A DNA stretch of 12,216 nucleotides from DATKDU01 sp035512595 (GTDB lineage Bacteria; Planctomycetota; Planctomycetia; Pirellulales; Pirellulaceae): assembly GCA_035512595.1 (NCBI GenBank), contig DATKDU010000021.1, positions 1 through 12,216 of the forward strand. The letters are read 5' to 3'. A program made the position numbers and the translations under genes. Under the pieces are notes generated by a model, which saw only the letters and a list, made by a program, of their open reading frames with translations, searched no databases and was not told the origin of the DNA. This document shows, in pieces, positions 1 to 7,400 of this stretch. The stretch's first letter is position 1; each line of letters begins with the position of its first letter.

Positions 1-1169
1 CCGGGGATGTAGCGCCCGTTGTCCGCCAGGGCTAGCGCACGCCGCGCTTCGTCCAGCCGCGCGGCGGCATCCGCGCCGGCTGCATCGTCCGCCCGCTTCG
101 CCAGGGCGGCGGCCATTTCGGTCAACAGCGGCGCAAGCTCCGCATGAACCTCAGGCAGCTCCTCCTCGCCGTCGATCTCTGCCAGAACTTCACTAGCGAC
201 GGGGAGCACGGCCGGCCAATTGTCGCCGCTCCCCTTGGCCGCCAGCATGCGCGCCATCCCGCGCCGGACGCGGGCCAGTGCGGCCTGCTCATGCCGCGGA
301 TCGGCCGTCAGGAAAGCGTCGTATTTCTCGGCAGCCGCCGCGTACTGACCGGCCCGGTAGTCTTGCTCCGCCAGCTCGAAGGAATGTGGCTGCTCTTGGC
401 GCGACACGAAAAACAGGAGTGCCAGGCCGCCGCTCACGACCGCGAGCGCCACGACGCCGACTGCAATGCCGCCGATCCACCCCACCGCGCGGGACGACTT
501 CTGGGGAGTTGCCGCGGGCGCCGGTTTCGCTGGGGGGGCGAGGGGGATCGCCACGTCCAGCGGGTCGGGCGGGCGAACTTGCGCCGCAGCGGGTGCGGCC
601 GCCCTTTCTGCCGGCGGATGTTTCGCGGGAAGAGGAATTGGCGTCAGGGGCGAGGCCAACGGCTCGAGGGTATCCAGCGGCGACAGCGGGGTGAGTGGCG
701 CGGCCGCGGGGGGTTTGGCCGGCGGCACTTTCTTGACGGGCGCGGCCGGCTTTGGCACTGCTGCGACTGCGGGTTTTGGCTTCTCGTCCAGCGGCAGCAG
801 ATCGAGCAGCCCCAGATCCAAGGGCTCCAGCGCCGTCGTGGCCTCGGCCGGCTTTTTCGGCGCGGCGGCAGGCGTTCCAGTCGGTGCAGGGATCTCTTGC
901 AGCGGCGCAAGCCCCAGGTCCGATTCCATCGGCTTCGTCTCGGCTGCCGATGGAAGCGGCGGCCTGGCGGGAGCCAGCGGAGCCCCCAGCAACTTTTCGG
1001 CCTGCACGGCCGTGAGATGCCCCTTTTCGACCAGCAGCCGGGCGATTGCCGCGGCCGACACGGGCTTGATCGAGTCACCGACCTGGCGGCGCAGACTGGC
1101 GACGATGTTGGGCGGCACCAACTCGCGCTGGGTCAGTTCGCTCAGGAATTCGATGGCGGTCTTGGCCAT
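1..1169 (-). CDS. Partial Ala/Pro-rich single-span membrane protein with TPR-like segment (C-terminus outside window)
   Basis: The frame is open from ATG at 1169 to the window edge (389 codons, no stop), so the C-terminus is missing. Residues 1-62 form a small helical domain ending in a 'LVEKGHLTAVQAEKLL' pattern. This resembles the short helical 'LV..G.LT..Q...LL' segment seen in planctomycete Ser/Thr kinases and other large proteins (inference). Residues about 63-227 are a low-complexity Ala/Pro/Leu linker with recurring 'PLDL'/'PLDTLEPL' motifs. Residues about 228-253 are one hydrophobic membrane span (WIGGIAVGVVALAVV...). After it comes a TPR-like helix pair (AEQDYRAGQYAAAAEKYDAF, then LTADPRHEQAALARVRRG), probably periplasmic if the N-terminus is cytoplasmic. 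It lies 143 bp downstream of the response regulator and may or may not be co-transcribed. The enzymatic role, if any, would lie in the missing part. The reading frame is certain, the function unknown. Confidence 0.8.
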   Translation of the reverse strand, partial: MAKTAIEFLSELTQRELVPPNIVASLRRQVGDSIKPVSAAAIARLLVEKGHLTAVQAEKLLGAPLAPARPPLPSAAETKPMESDLGLAPLQEIPAPTGTPAAAPKKPAEATTALEPLDLGLLDLLPLDEKPKPAVAAVPKPAAPVKKVPPAKPPAAAPLTPLSPLDTLEPLASPLTPIPLPAKHPPAERAAAPAAAQVRPPDPLDVAIPLAPPAKPAPAATPQKSSRAVGWIGGIAVGVVALAVVSGGLALLFFVSRQEQPHSFELAEQDYRAGQYAAAAEKYDAFLTADPRHEQAALARVRRGMARMLAAKGSGDNWPAVLPVASEVLAEIDGEEELPEVHAELAPLLTEMAAALAKRADDAAGADAAARLDEARRALALADNGRYIP

Positions 1170-1236
1170 GCTGCGCGTGGAAGGGAAGTGGTGCAGGATT
1201 CATCGCCACCGCGCTGGGAACAAGCCCATGGTGATT

Positions 1237-1297
1237 GGCCGGGCCGGCCGTTGCCAGTCGTCGAGCGAATTGGCCCGGCCGCCCGCCAGTGGGCCGG
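1237..1297 (-). terminator. GC-rich stem-loops after the response regulator gene (weak terminator candidate)
   Basis: The spacer between the response regulator stop (1313) and the next start (1169) holds GC-rich inverted repeats. GGCCGGGCC (1237-1245) pairs with GGCCCGGCC (1272-1280), and CCGGCC (1275-1280) can instead pair with GGCCGG (1292-1297). The two pairings exclude each other. No T-run follows on the minus strand, so this is not a classical intrinsic terminator. It could be a processing or pausing structure. Confidence 0.25.
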
Positions 1298-1312
1298 CTG
1301 TTCTTGCGCCGC

Positions 1313-1771
1313 TTACCGCCGGCCGCCCGACTCTTCCATCTTCAGGATGTATTGCCGCAGTCGCTCGTTCTCGTCGGTGATGTCCTTGACGAGCAGGGCG
1401 TTTTTGACGCGGGTGAGCAGCTCGAACTTGTTGACCGGCTTGGAGACGAAGTCGTTGGTGCCGACCTTCACGGCCCGCTCGATGTCCCCCTGCTCGTTGA
1501 GGGCCGTGACCATCAGGATCATGATCTTCTTGGTCGCCGGGTCGCTCTTGAGCTTCTGGCAGACCTCGAAGCCACTCAGCCGCGGCATCATCACGTCCAG
1601 CAGGATCACGTCGGGCTGGAACGACTGCACCTTGGCCAGGGTGTCCTGGCCGTCCACGGCCACGGCAATGTCGCAGTCCACGGCGTCGAGCATCGCTTCC
1701 AGCAGCTCGCGGTTGGACTGGTTGTCGTCGGCAATCAGGATGCGGCTTTTTTTGGCGGGTTTGGCGGCCAT
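1313..1771 (-). CDS. Single-domain response regulator (CheY-like receiver)
   Basis: This 152-residue protein is a receiver domain with no output domain. Visible residues are the acidic pair D15/D16 (ILIADDNQ), phospho-acceptor D59 (VILLDVMMP), switch T89 (MVTA) and K111 (VSKPV). Residues about 128-148 (ITDENERLRQYILKMEE) make a short charged helix, possibly a coiled coil. The set of active-site residues is complete, so it should accept phosphate from a histidine kinase or HPt domain. It is the last signalling gene of the minus-strand cluster, 99 bp after the STAS gene, and may be a second output or a phosphate sink of the hybrid kinase. ATG at 1771 fits the N-terminal length of the family. 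No clear Shine-Dalgarno is seen. A perfect TATAAT box about 80 bp upstream suggests it may also have its own promoter. Confidence 0.93.
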   Translation of the reverse strand: MAAKPAKKSRILIADDNQSNRELLEAMLDAVDCDIAVAVDGQDTLAKVQSFQPDVILLDVMMPRLSGFEVCQKLKSDPATKKIMILMVTALNEQGDIERAVKVGTNDFVSKPVNKFELLTRVKNALLVKDITDENERLRQYILKMEESGGRR

Positions 1772-1853
1772 GGGCCGAAGTCGGGGGTCGGAGGGAAGGG
1801 TTGGGTTTTGTGTTTAACGGGAGACGAAACACGAGAACTTCCAGCAGCACGCG

Positions 1854-1859
1854 ATTATA
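1854..1859 (-). promoter_or_regulatory. Candidate -10 box (TATAAT) upstream of response regulator
   Basis: In the 99-bp spacer between the STAS and response regulator genes the minus strand carries a perfect TATAAT. The matching -35 position (about 1877-1882, reading TCGCAG) is poor. It would place a start near 1847 and a leader of about 75 nt. The support is the single hexamer in otherwise GC-rich DNA. Confidence 0.3.
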
Positions 1860-1870
1860 GAGAGATTCAA

Positions 1871-2266
1871 CTACGGCTGCGAGGGCGAAGCCTGCGGCGG
1901 GACGGCGGAAGCCAGCTCGGCCAGCGCCTCTTTGCGCGTGTCGAAGACGCGCCACAAGGTGTCGAGCCGCGCCAGGCTGAGGACCTCGCGTCCCACGGTG
2001 GAGACGTTGCAGGCCGCCATCACCCCCTGTTTGGCCCGCATCCGGTTCCAAAGCTGGACCAGCCAGTCCAGCACGGTCGAGCCGAAGTACGGCAGCTCGC
2101 CTAAATCGACCACCAACCGCTTCACACCCGGATCGTCGAGCCGGTCGAGGACCTGCTTCCAATCGCGGGCCACGGCGGGATCGAGCAAATGGCCAAAGGC
2201 CATCAGCGGCGACACGATCAGCGCATCCCCCGCTTCCTCCATTCGCACTAGTTTTTGGTCAGACAT
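1871..2266 (-). CDS. STAS-domain anti-anti-sigma factor (SpoIIAA/RsbV-like)
   Basis: The 131-residue product is a single STAS domain. Its core reads VKRLVVDLGELPYFGSTVLD, the strand-loop-helix holding the phosphorylatable serine in SpoIIAA/RsbV. S63 aligns with that serine and T64 is next to it. Family members bind anti-sigma ATPases when dephosphorylated and are inactivated by phosphorylation. I chose the ATG at 2266 (MSDQKLVRM) rather than the in-frame ATG at 2308. It gives a 13-bp gap to the upstream receiver-ATPase gene instead of a 29-bp overlap, and the domain begins just after it. The adjacent receiver-ATPase fusion is the obvious partner and kinase (inference from order and family). 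Planctomycete STAS proteins often have GS(T) where SpoIIAA has DSS, so the S63 assignment is likely but not certain. Confidence 0.9.
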   Translation of the reverse strand: MSDQKLVRMEEAGDALIVSPLMAFGHLLDPAVARDWKQVLDRLDDPGVKRLVVDLGELPYFGSTVLDWLVQLWNRMRAKQGVMAACNVSTVGREVLSLARLDTLWRVFDTRKEALAELASAVPPQASPSQP

Positions 2267-2279
2267 CGGAGGGCGGGAT

Positions 2280-3215
2280 TCAAGGTGCGGCAGGCGGAGT
2301 CGCGGCACACTCTCCGTTCCCCGCTCCGCCAGCGGCGCTGTACTTCACCATCGTCACTTCATTTCCCGTCGCATTGAACCGCACGTCGTCCATGAACGTG
2401 CGCATCAGGAGCAGTCCCCGCCCGCTGACTTTCTCCAGGTTGGCCGGATCGGTGGGATCGGGCAGACTCCGCGGATCGAAGCCCGGTCCTTCGTCGCGGA
2501 CGACGAAGGTCCCTGCTTGCCGCGACAGGCGCACGTCCACGTACAGCTTGCGCCGGCGCCACGGATCGTTCTGCATCCGCTCGGCCAGCAGCGCGGCGTA
2601 CGCCTCCGGATCCCCTTCCCGCACCTCGGAGCTGATCTCCAGATTGCCGTGGAACATGGCGTTGCGCAGCGCTTCTTCCAGGGCAATGCAGACGCGAACG
2701 CAATCGGAGTCGTCGCACAGTCCCACGCTGATGGCGACGTTCTGCACGTAGTTGACCAGCGAAGGAATCAGCTCGGCGTCGTTCTCCAGCGTGAAGGTGA
2801 ACTGGCCAGTCCCCAGGCACCCCATCAGGCGCTGGCTGCTTTGGCGGTCTTGCGTCATGGCCAGGATGTCCAGGGCGGTCTCCACGAGAAACTGGTGCAG
2901 CGCGGTTTTGGGGACGTAACTGGCAGCCCCGGCCTTGAGTGCCGCCACGGCTATTTCTTCGCTCCCTTTGCCCGTCATCAGAATGATAGGGATTTGCCCG
3001 TAGCGGTCCACTACGGTTGAGACCAGTTCCAGGCCGTCCATCTCCGGCATTACCAGGTCAGTGATCACCAGATCGGGCCGTTCCCCCTCGATAAAGGCCA
3101 GCGCCTCCCGCCCGTCGGCAGCGAATTGCACCGCCAGACCGGGCACCTTGCCGAGCATTCCGCCGACAAGCCGGCGATCGACCGCAGAGTCGTCCACGAC
3201 GAGCACGATGGGCAT
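2280..3215 (-). CDS. Receiver domain fused to RsbW/SpoIIAB-like ATPase (paralogue 1)
   Basis: Residues 1-120 are a receiver: acid pair D8/D9, phospho-acceptor D53 (LVITDLVMP), T81 and K103. Residues about 138-292 are a GHKL ATPase of the anti-sigma serine-kinase type. They show the N-box EEALRNAMFHGN with E181/N185, G1 motif DEGPGFDP (241-248), and G2 motif SGRGLLLM (264-271) followed by RTFMDDV, as in RsbW. About 30 extra residues (194-226) lie between N-box and G1 compared with RsbW. A Gly/Ala/Pro tail ends the protein. The likely role is an anti-sigma factor or STAS kinase gated by aspartyl phosphorylation, with the STAS protein 13 bp downstream as partner (inference). Its ATG lies only 5 bp from a heptamer array, so no Shine-Dalgarno is present. 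It is paralogous along its whole length to the gene at 3517-4419. Confidence 0.92.
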   Translation of the reverse strand: MPIVLVVDDSAVDRRLVGGMLGKVPGLAVQFAADGREALAFIEGERPDLVITDLVMPEMDGLELVSTVVDRYGQIPIILMTGKGSEEIAVAALKAGAASYVPKTALHQFLVETALDILAMTQDRQSSQRLMGCLGTGQFTFTLENDAELIPSLVNYVQNVAISVGLCDDSDCVRVCIALEEALRNAMFHGNLEISSEVREGDPEAYAALLAERMQNDPWRRRKLYVDVRLSRQAGTFVVRDEGPGFDPRSLPDPTDPANLEKVSGRGLLLMRTFMDDVRFNATGNEVTMVKYSAAGGAGNGECAATPPAAP

Positions 3216-3220
3216 GGGGA

Positions 3221-3276
3221 GGGTTCAGGGTTCAGGGTTCAGGGTTCAGGGTTCAGGGTTCAGGGTTCAGGGTTCA
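3221..3276 (+). repeat. GGGTTCA tandem array, 8 perfect copies
   Basis: Eight uninterrupted perfect copies of the heptamer, 56 bp. They form the left outer arm of the spacer palindrome. Four copies can pair with the inverted units at 3490-3517. Perfect identity suggests recent expansion by slippage. Confidence 0.97.
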
Positions 3277-3341
3277 GAAAGGAGAGGTCGGAGGTCGGAC
3301 GTCAGAGCGTGTGAATCAAACGGCAGCGGAATGTCGCAAGC

Positions 3342-3434
3342 AATGCAAAATGTCCAATGCAAAATGCAAAAGTCAAAATGTGTCGATAACGCTGCCTTGC
3401 TGACTTTTGCATTTTGCATTGATCATTTTGCATT
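3342..3434. repeat. Inner 34-bp inverted repeat built of AATGCAA heptamers
   Basis: Left arm 3342-3375 pairs with right arm 3401-3434 with 2 mismatches in 34. The inner 20 bp of each arm (3356-3375 and 3401-3420) are perfect complements, and the loop is 25 nt. The left arm reads as consecutive 7-mers (AATGCAA, AATGTCC, AATGCAA, AATGCAA, AAGTCAA), so it has the same 7-nt period as the outer arms with an AT-rich unit. Confidence 0.93.
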
Positions 3435-3489
3435 TCCGCCGATGGATTCCCACGCTCTCAGAGGTCGGAGGTCGGAGCGTGCGGTCTCC

Positions 3490-3517
3490 TGAACCCTGAA
3501 CCCTAAACCCTGAACCC
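3490..3517 (-). repeat. Inverted TGAACCC array, 4 copies
   Basis: Four units, three perfect and one TAAACCC, are reverse complements of GGGTTCA. They form the right outer arm of the palindrome. The final C is the first plus-strand base of the upstream gene's stop codon (CTA on plus, TAG on minus). Confidence 0.95.
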
Positions 3518-4419
3518 TATTCCTCCCGCCGCTTGACCAGCGTCACCTCATTGCCGCGGTCGCTATATTGCACCTCGTCGAGGAAAGCCCGCAACAGCAC
3601 CAGGCCGCGCCCTGTCTGCGCGTCGAGCGAGCCTTCCTCTCCCGCCTGGGGGACTTGCGTGGGATCGAAGCCCGGGCCGTCATCCCGGATGACCAGTCGC
3701 GCTTCGTCCGGATTGATTTTCACGAGGACGTGGACGAGGCGGTCGCGATAGGGGGGCTGTGTTCGCCGCTCCTCGACCAGCCGGGCCGCAGCGCCGGCGG
3801 GACTGCCGTCGCGCACGTCGGGAAGCTCGGAGAACGATAGCTCCAGATTGCCGCGGTAGATGGCGTTGAGCAGCGCTTCCTTGACGGCGGCTCCGACGCG
3901 AAACCGGCCGGTGGCGTCGGTCAGCCGCATGCCGGCGACCATCTGCGAGACCAGATCGACCAGCGGATCGATGAGCGCCGCGTCGCTAGCCAGCTCGAAG
4001 TTGAATTCGCAGAGCTTCAGGCAGGAGATCAGCCGCTCATACGTATGATCCGCCCGCGACAGCGACAGCGCCTCGCCGACCGCATCCAGAAGCCGCTCGG
4101 CAAGCTGCGGCTTGGGGACGTATCCGGCCGCGCCGCGGTGCAGCGCCTCCACCGCCAGCCCTTCGCTGCCGTGCCCGGTCATCAAGATCACCGGCACTCC
4201 CGGATGGTGCATCCGCACGGCCGAGACCAGCTCCAGGCCGTTGCGGTTGGGCATTTGCAGGTCGGTAATGATGACGTCCGGCACCTGAGCGCGAATCTTG
4301 GTCAGTGCGTCCGATCCGTCCTCGGCAAATTCGACGGAGTATTCCGGCTGGCGCTTGAGCAGCCCGCCGACGAAGCGGCGGTCTACGGCGGAGTCATCGA
4401 CCACAAGGATGTTTGCCAT
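3517..4419 (-). CDS. Receiver domain fused to RsbW/SpoIIAB-like ATPase (paralogue 2)
   Basis: This 300-residue protein has the same architecture as the gene at 2280-3215 and matches it throughout. Receiver residues are D8/D9, D53 (VIITDLQMP), T81 and K103, at identical positions. The ATPase (about 138-295) has N-box KEALLNAIYRGN (E181/N185), G1 DDGPGFDP (246-253) and G2 TGRGLVLL (269-276). The same linker between N-box and G1 is present. Shared words such as SAVDRR.VGG and 'CL...F.F.L..DA.LI..LV' indicate tandem duplication. The start at 4419 has a Shine-Dalgarno-like GAGG 7 nt upstream and lies 48 bp after the hybrid kinase stop, so co-transcription is likely. The receiver could be a target of the kinase HPt domain and the ATPase a STAS kinase or anti-sigma factor (inference). 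Divergence at surface positions suggests different partners. Confidence 0.92.
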   Translation of the reverse strand: MANILVVDDSAVDRRFVGGLLKRQPEYSVEFAEDGSDALTKIRAQVPDVIITDLQMPNRNGLELVSAVRMHHPGVPVILMTGHGSEGLAVEALHRGAAGYVPKPQLAERLLDAVGEALSLSRADHTYERLISCLKLCEFNFELASDAALIDPLVDLVSQMVAGMRLTDATGRFRVGAAVKEALLNAIYRGNLELSFSELPDVRDGSPAGAAARLVEERRTQPPYRDRLVHVLVKINPDEARLVIRDDGPGFDPTQVPQAGEEGSLDAQTGRGLVLLRAFLDEVQYSDRGNEVTLVKRREE

Positions 4420-4467
4420 GGTCAGGCCTCAGAGCAGGGGGTGACACTGTCCGCGATTCCGCACGGG

Positions 4468-7400
4468 TCAAACCGGCCCTCCTTTGCCTTGCACGTAGTC
4501 TACCAGATGGGGCAGCAGCTTTTCCAATTCTTGTTCCAGAAGACAGACTTCCACGTCGGCCCCCTCCAGCGATCGATTGGCCCCCATCTGCTCAAGGGCC
4601 TGCGCCCGGTCGTAGACCCGTTTGGCGCCGAAGTACCGCATCGAGCCCCTGATCGTGTGGGCCGCCCGATTGAGCAGCTCGAAGTCGGCCTGCTCGATGC
4701 CGCGGCGAATTTCCGCCACTCGTCGCGGCTCTTCCTCGAGGAACGCTTCGACGATATCCCGCAGCAGGGCATGATCGCCGCCGCACGTTTCCAGCGCTGC
4801 TTTCCAGTCGATGACCGACGTTTCGGGCTGGGCGTTTCGAGCTCCAAGTTGAGCCGGCAACTCGGGACTCGAAAAGCGAAACGCGGGACCTCGTTCTCCG
4901 AGCACGGCCCGCAGCGCGGCCAGAAGCTGCGACTCGCGAATCGGCTTGGAGACGTACTCGTCCATGCCGGCCGCTAGACACCGCTCCCGGTCCCCTTTGA
5001 GCGCGTGAGCGGTCATGGCGATGATTGGCACGTGCGCCGGCCTGTCCCCATCGCCGGGCTGTTGTTCCCGCGCCCGAATCCGCCGCGTCGCTTCCAGCCC
5101 GTCCAGCTCCGGCATTTGCAAATCCATCAGCACCAAATCAAAGGGCTCCCGCGCCAGGGCGTCGATCGCCTCCTGCCCGTTGTTGGCGACGATGATCTGG
5201 TGGTGATGCCGCTCCAAGAGCCCCACCGCCAGCCGCTGGTTCACCAGGCTGTCCTCGGCCAGGAGGATCTTGAGGGGACGGACAGCCGCGGGCGCTTCCT
5301 CCACCGCCGCAGTCTCCGGTTCGGACACGGTCATTCCCAGGCTGGCGGCAATCGCGTCGAACAGTTCGGATTGCTTGACCGGCTTGAGCAGCCGCTGCGA
5401 GACCCCCAGCTTCTCCGCGCGGCCCGTATCGTTCGGCCGGTCTCCCGACGTGAGGATGATGACGATCGACTCGGCCAGTTCGGGATCGGCTCGCATCTGC
5501 TCGATCAGCGAAAAACCGTCCATCCCCGGCATGTTGATGTCGGTCAGCACCAGCTCGAACCGCTGCCCGGCTTCCACCCCGGCCCTCAGCGCCGCTAGCG
5601 CCGAAGCGCCGCTGTCGGCACAGGTGGGGAGCATGTCCCAGCTTTCCAGAATCTCATCGAGGATGCGGCGATTGGTCGCATTGTCATCGACGACCAGGCA
5701 CCGCGTCCCGCGGATGGCGGTCCGCCGGGGCGTCTCGTCCTTGGGGGACGGCGCGTCGCACAGCGGCAGTTGGACGCTGAAGTGGAATTGGCTCCCTTTG
5801 CCCAGCTCGCTTTCGATCCACACGCGGCCCTGCATCAGCTCGACCAGACGCTTGACGATGGCCAGACCGAGTCCCGTGCCGCCGTACTGCCGCGTCGTCG
5901 AGCTGTCGGCTTGCTCGAAGGCCTCGAAGACTTTGTCCACTTTTTCCGGCGGAATGCCGATGCCGGTGTCGCTGACGCAGAAGTGGAGCTCGCAAGATTG
6001 CGGATTGGGGATTGCGGATTGCGGATTGGATTCATATTCCGCATTCCGCACTCCGCACTCCGCAATCGCCTCGACCGTCACCACCACTTCGCCCGCCGGC
6101 GTGAACTTGATCGCATTGCCGACGAGGTTGATGACGATCTGCCGCAGCCGGCCGGCATCCCCCAGCACCCATTCGGGGACGTCGGAGTAAATGTCCAGCG
6201 CCAGCTCCAGCCCCTTGGCATGCGCCCGGAGAGCGAGCGACTTGAGGGCGTCCCCGATGCACTCCCGCACCCGCAGCGGCATTTCCTCCAGCTCGATCTT
6301 GCCCGATTCGACCTTGGAGAAGTCGAGCACGTCGTTGATGATCGACAGCAGCGATTCGCCCGACTGGAGCACCATCTTCAGGTAGTCGGTCTGCCGCTGC
6401 GTAAGCTGCGAGTTGAGCACCAGCTCGGTGAGGCCGATGATGGCGTTCATCGGCGTGCGGACCTCGTGGCTCATGTTGGCCAGGAACTGGCTCTTGGCCT
6501 GGTTGGCGGCATCGGCCGCTTCCTTGGCCGCCATCAGCTCCTGCTCGGTATGCTTCTGGCGGGTGATGTCGAGGACGAAGCAGATGCACTCTTCAGGGTT
6601 CAGGGTTCGGGGTTCAGGGTTCAGGTCGGAAGCTCCTGACCTCTGATCGCTGACGCCTGATTCCTTTGCCCCGTCCAACATCGTGACGCCGACGAGAATC
6701 GGGACGCGGCGTCCGTCCTTGTGGATGTATTCCTTTTCCCAGGGGAGGCAGGTGCCGGTGGCATGCAACTGTTCGATCGCCCGCTCGTCGTTGGCCCGAT
6801 GCTCGGCGGGGGTGAGCGCGTCCCAGCGCACGCGGCCTTGCTCGAAGTCCTCCCGCGAGTAGCCGACGATGTCCAGGAAGGCGTCGTTGACCTCGAGGAT
6901 CGAGCCGTCGAGCCGCGCGACGAAGACGCCAATCAGGCTGGAGTGGACCAGCTTGCGGAAGCGGGCGTCGCTGAGCCGGGCCGCTTCATCGGCCGCCATC
7001 CGCGCGGTCACGTCCCAGAACATCCCCTGCACGCCGACGATCCCCCCTTCCTCATCCCGGACCGGCGCCTTGAGCACCTGGACGAAGAGCTTCTCGCCGG
7101 TGGGCTTGAAGTAGGCCTCGATGTCTTCCAGCGTCTCGCCCGTGTTCAGCACGTGGTCGTCGTCGCGGCGGTACTTCTGGCACTGGTGCTCGGGGAAGAA
7201 ATCGAAGTCGGTCCGGCCGAGGATTTCCTCGAGGGGCTTGCCCAGCGTCTCGCAAAACCGCTGGTTGGCGGAGACAAAACGCCCCTGCAGGTCCTTGTGA
7301 AAGACGTTCAGCGGCAAGCTTTCGACGAGCGACTGGTAGGCCGCTTCCCGCGCCCGCAGCGCCCGCGCCACGCTGTCCCGCTGCGCGACGCTCTCCAGCA

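Larger units (their letters stand above)
3221..3517. repeat. Nested palindromic element of tandem heptamers filling the spacer
   Basis: The element occupies the entire space between two co-directional paralogues, from the stop codon of the upstream gene to 5 bp before the next ATG. From the left: eight GGGTTCA units (3221-3276), two AGGTCGG units (3285-3298), GAGCGTGTGAATC (3305-3317), an inner inverted repeat (3342-3375 with 3401-3434), GATTCCCACGCTC (3445-3457, 12/13 complementary to 3305-3317), two AGGTCGG units in the same orientation (3462-3475), and four TGAACCC-type units (3490-3517, one being TAAACCC). The last base overlaps the upstream stop codon. Transcribed, it would fold into a hairpin of about 300 nt. 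No gene is supported in it. Confidence 0.9.

Noticed and set aside
144..1817. Long plus-strand open frame of 557 codons (and a second at 466-1380)
   Set aside because: It lies antisense to the membrane protein and response regulator. It is Arg/Gly/Gln-rich without domains, as expected from high-GC shadow frames.
3221..3517. Telomere-like repeats: GGGTTCA units and one GGGTTTA-type unit resemble plant telomere heptamers, suggesting eukaryotic contamination.
   Set aside because: The array lies between bacterial operon genes, occurs in both orientations as a palindrome, and other heptamers share the design. The single matching unit is a point variant.
3221..3517. CRISPR array
   Set aside because: Units are 7 bp with no spacers between them, the arms are inverted, and no cas genes are present.
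3221..3517. Diversity-generating retroelement or insertion sequence
   Set aside because: No reverse transcriptase, transposase, or target-site duplication is visible at any repeat locus.
5997..6665. Kinase as a pseudogene disrupted by repeats
   Set aside because: The frame is open throughout and every catalytic motif of HisKA, HATPase, both receivers and HPt is intact, so the insertions appear tolerated.
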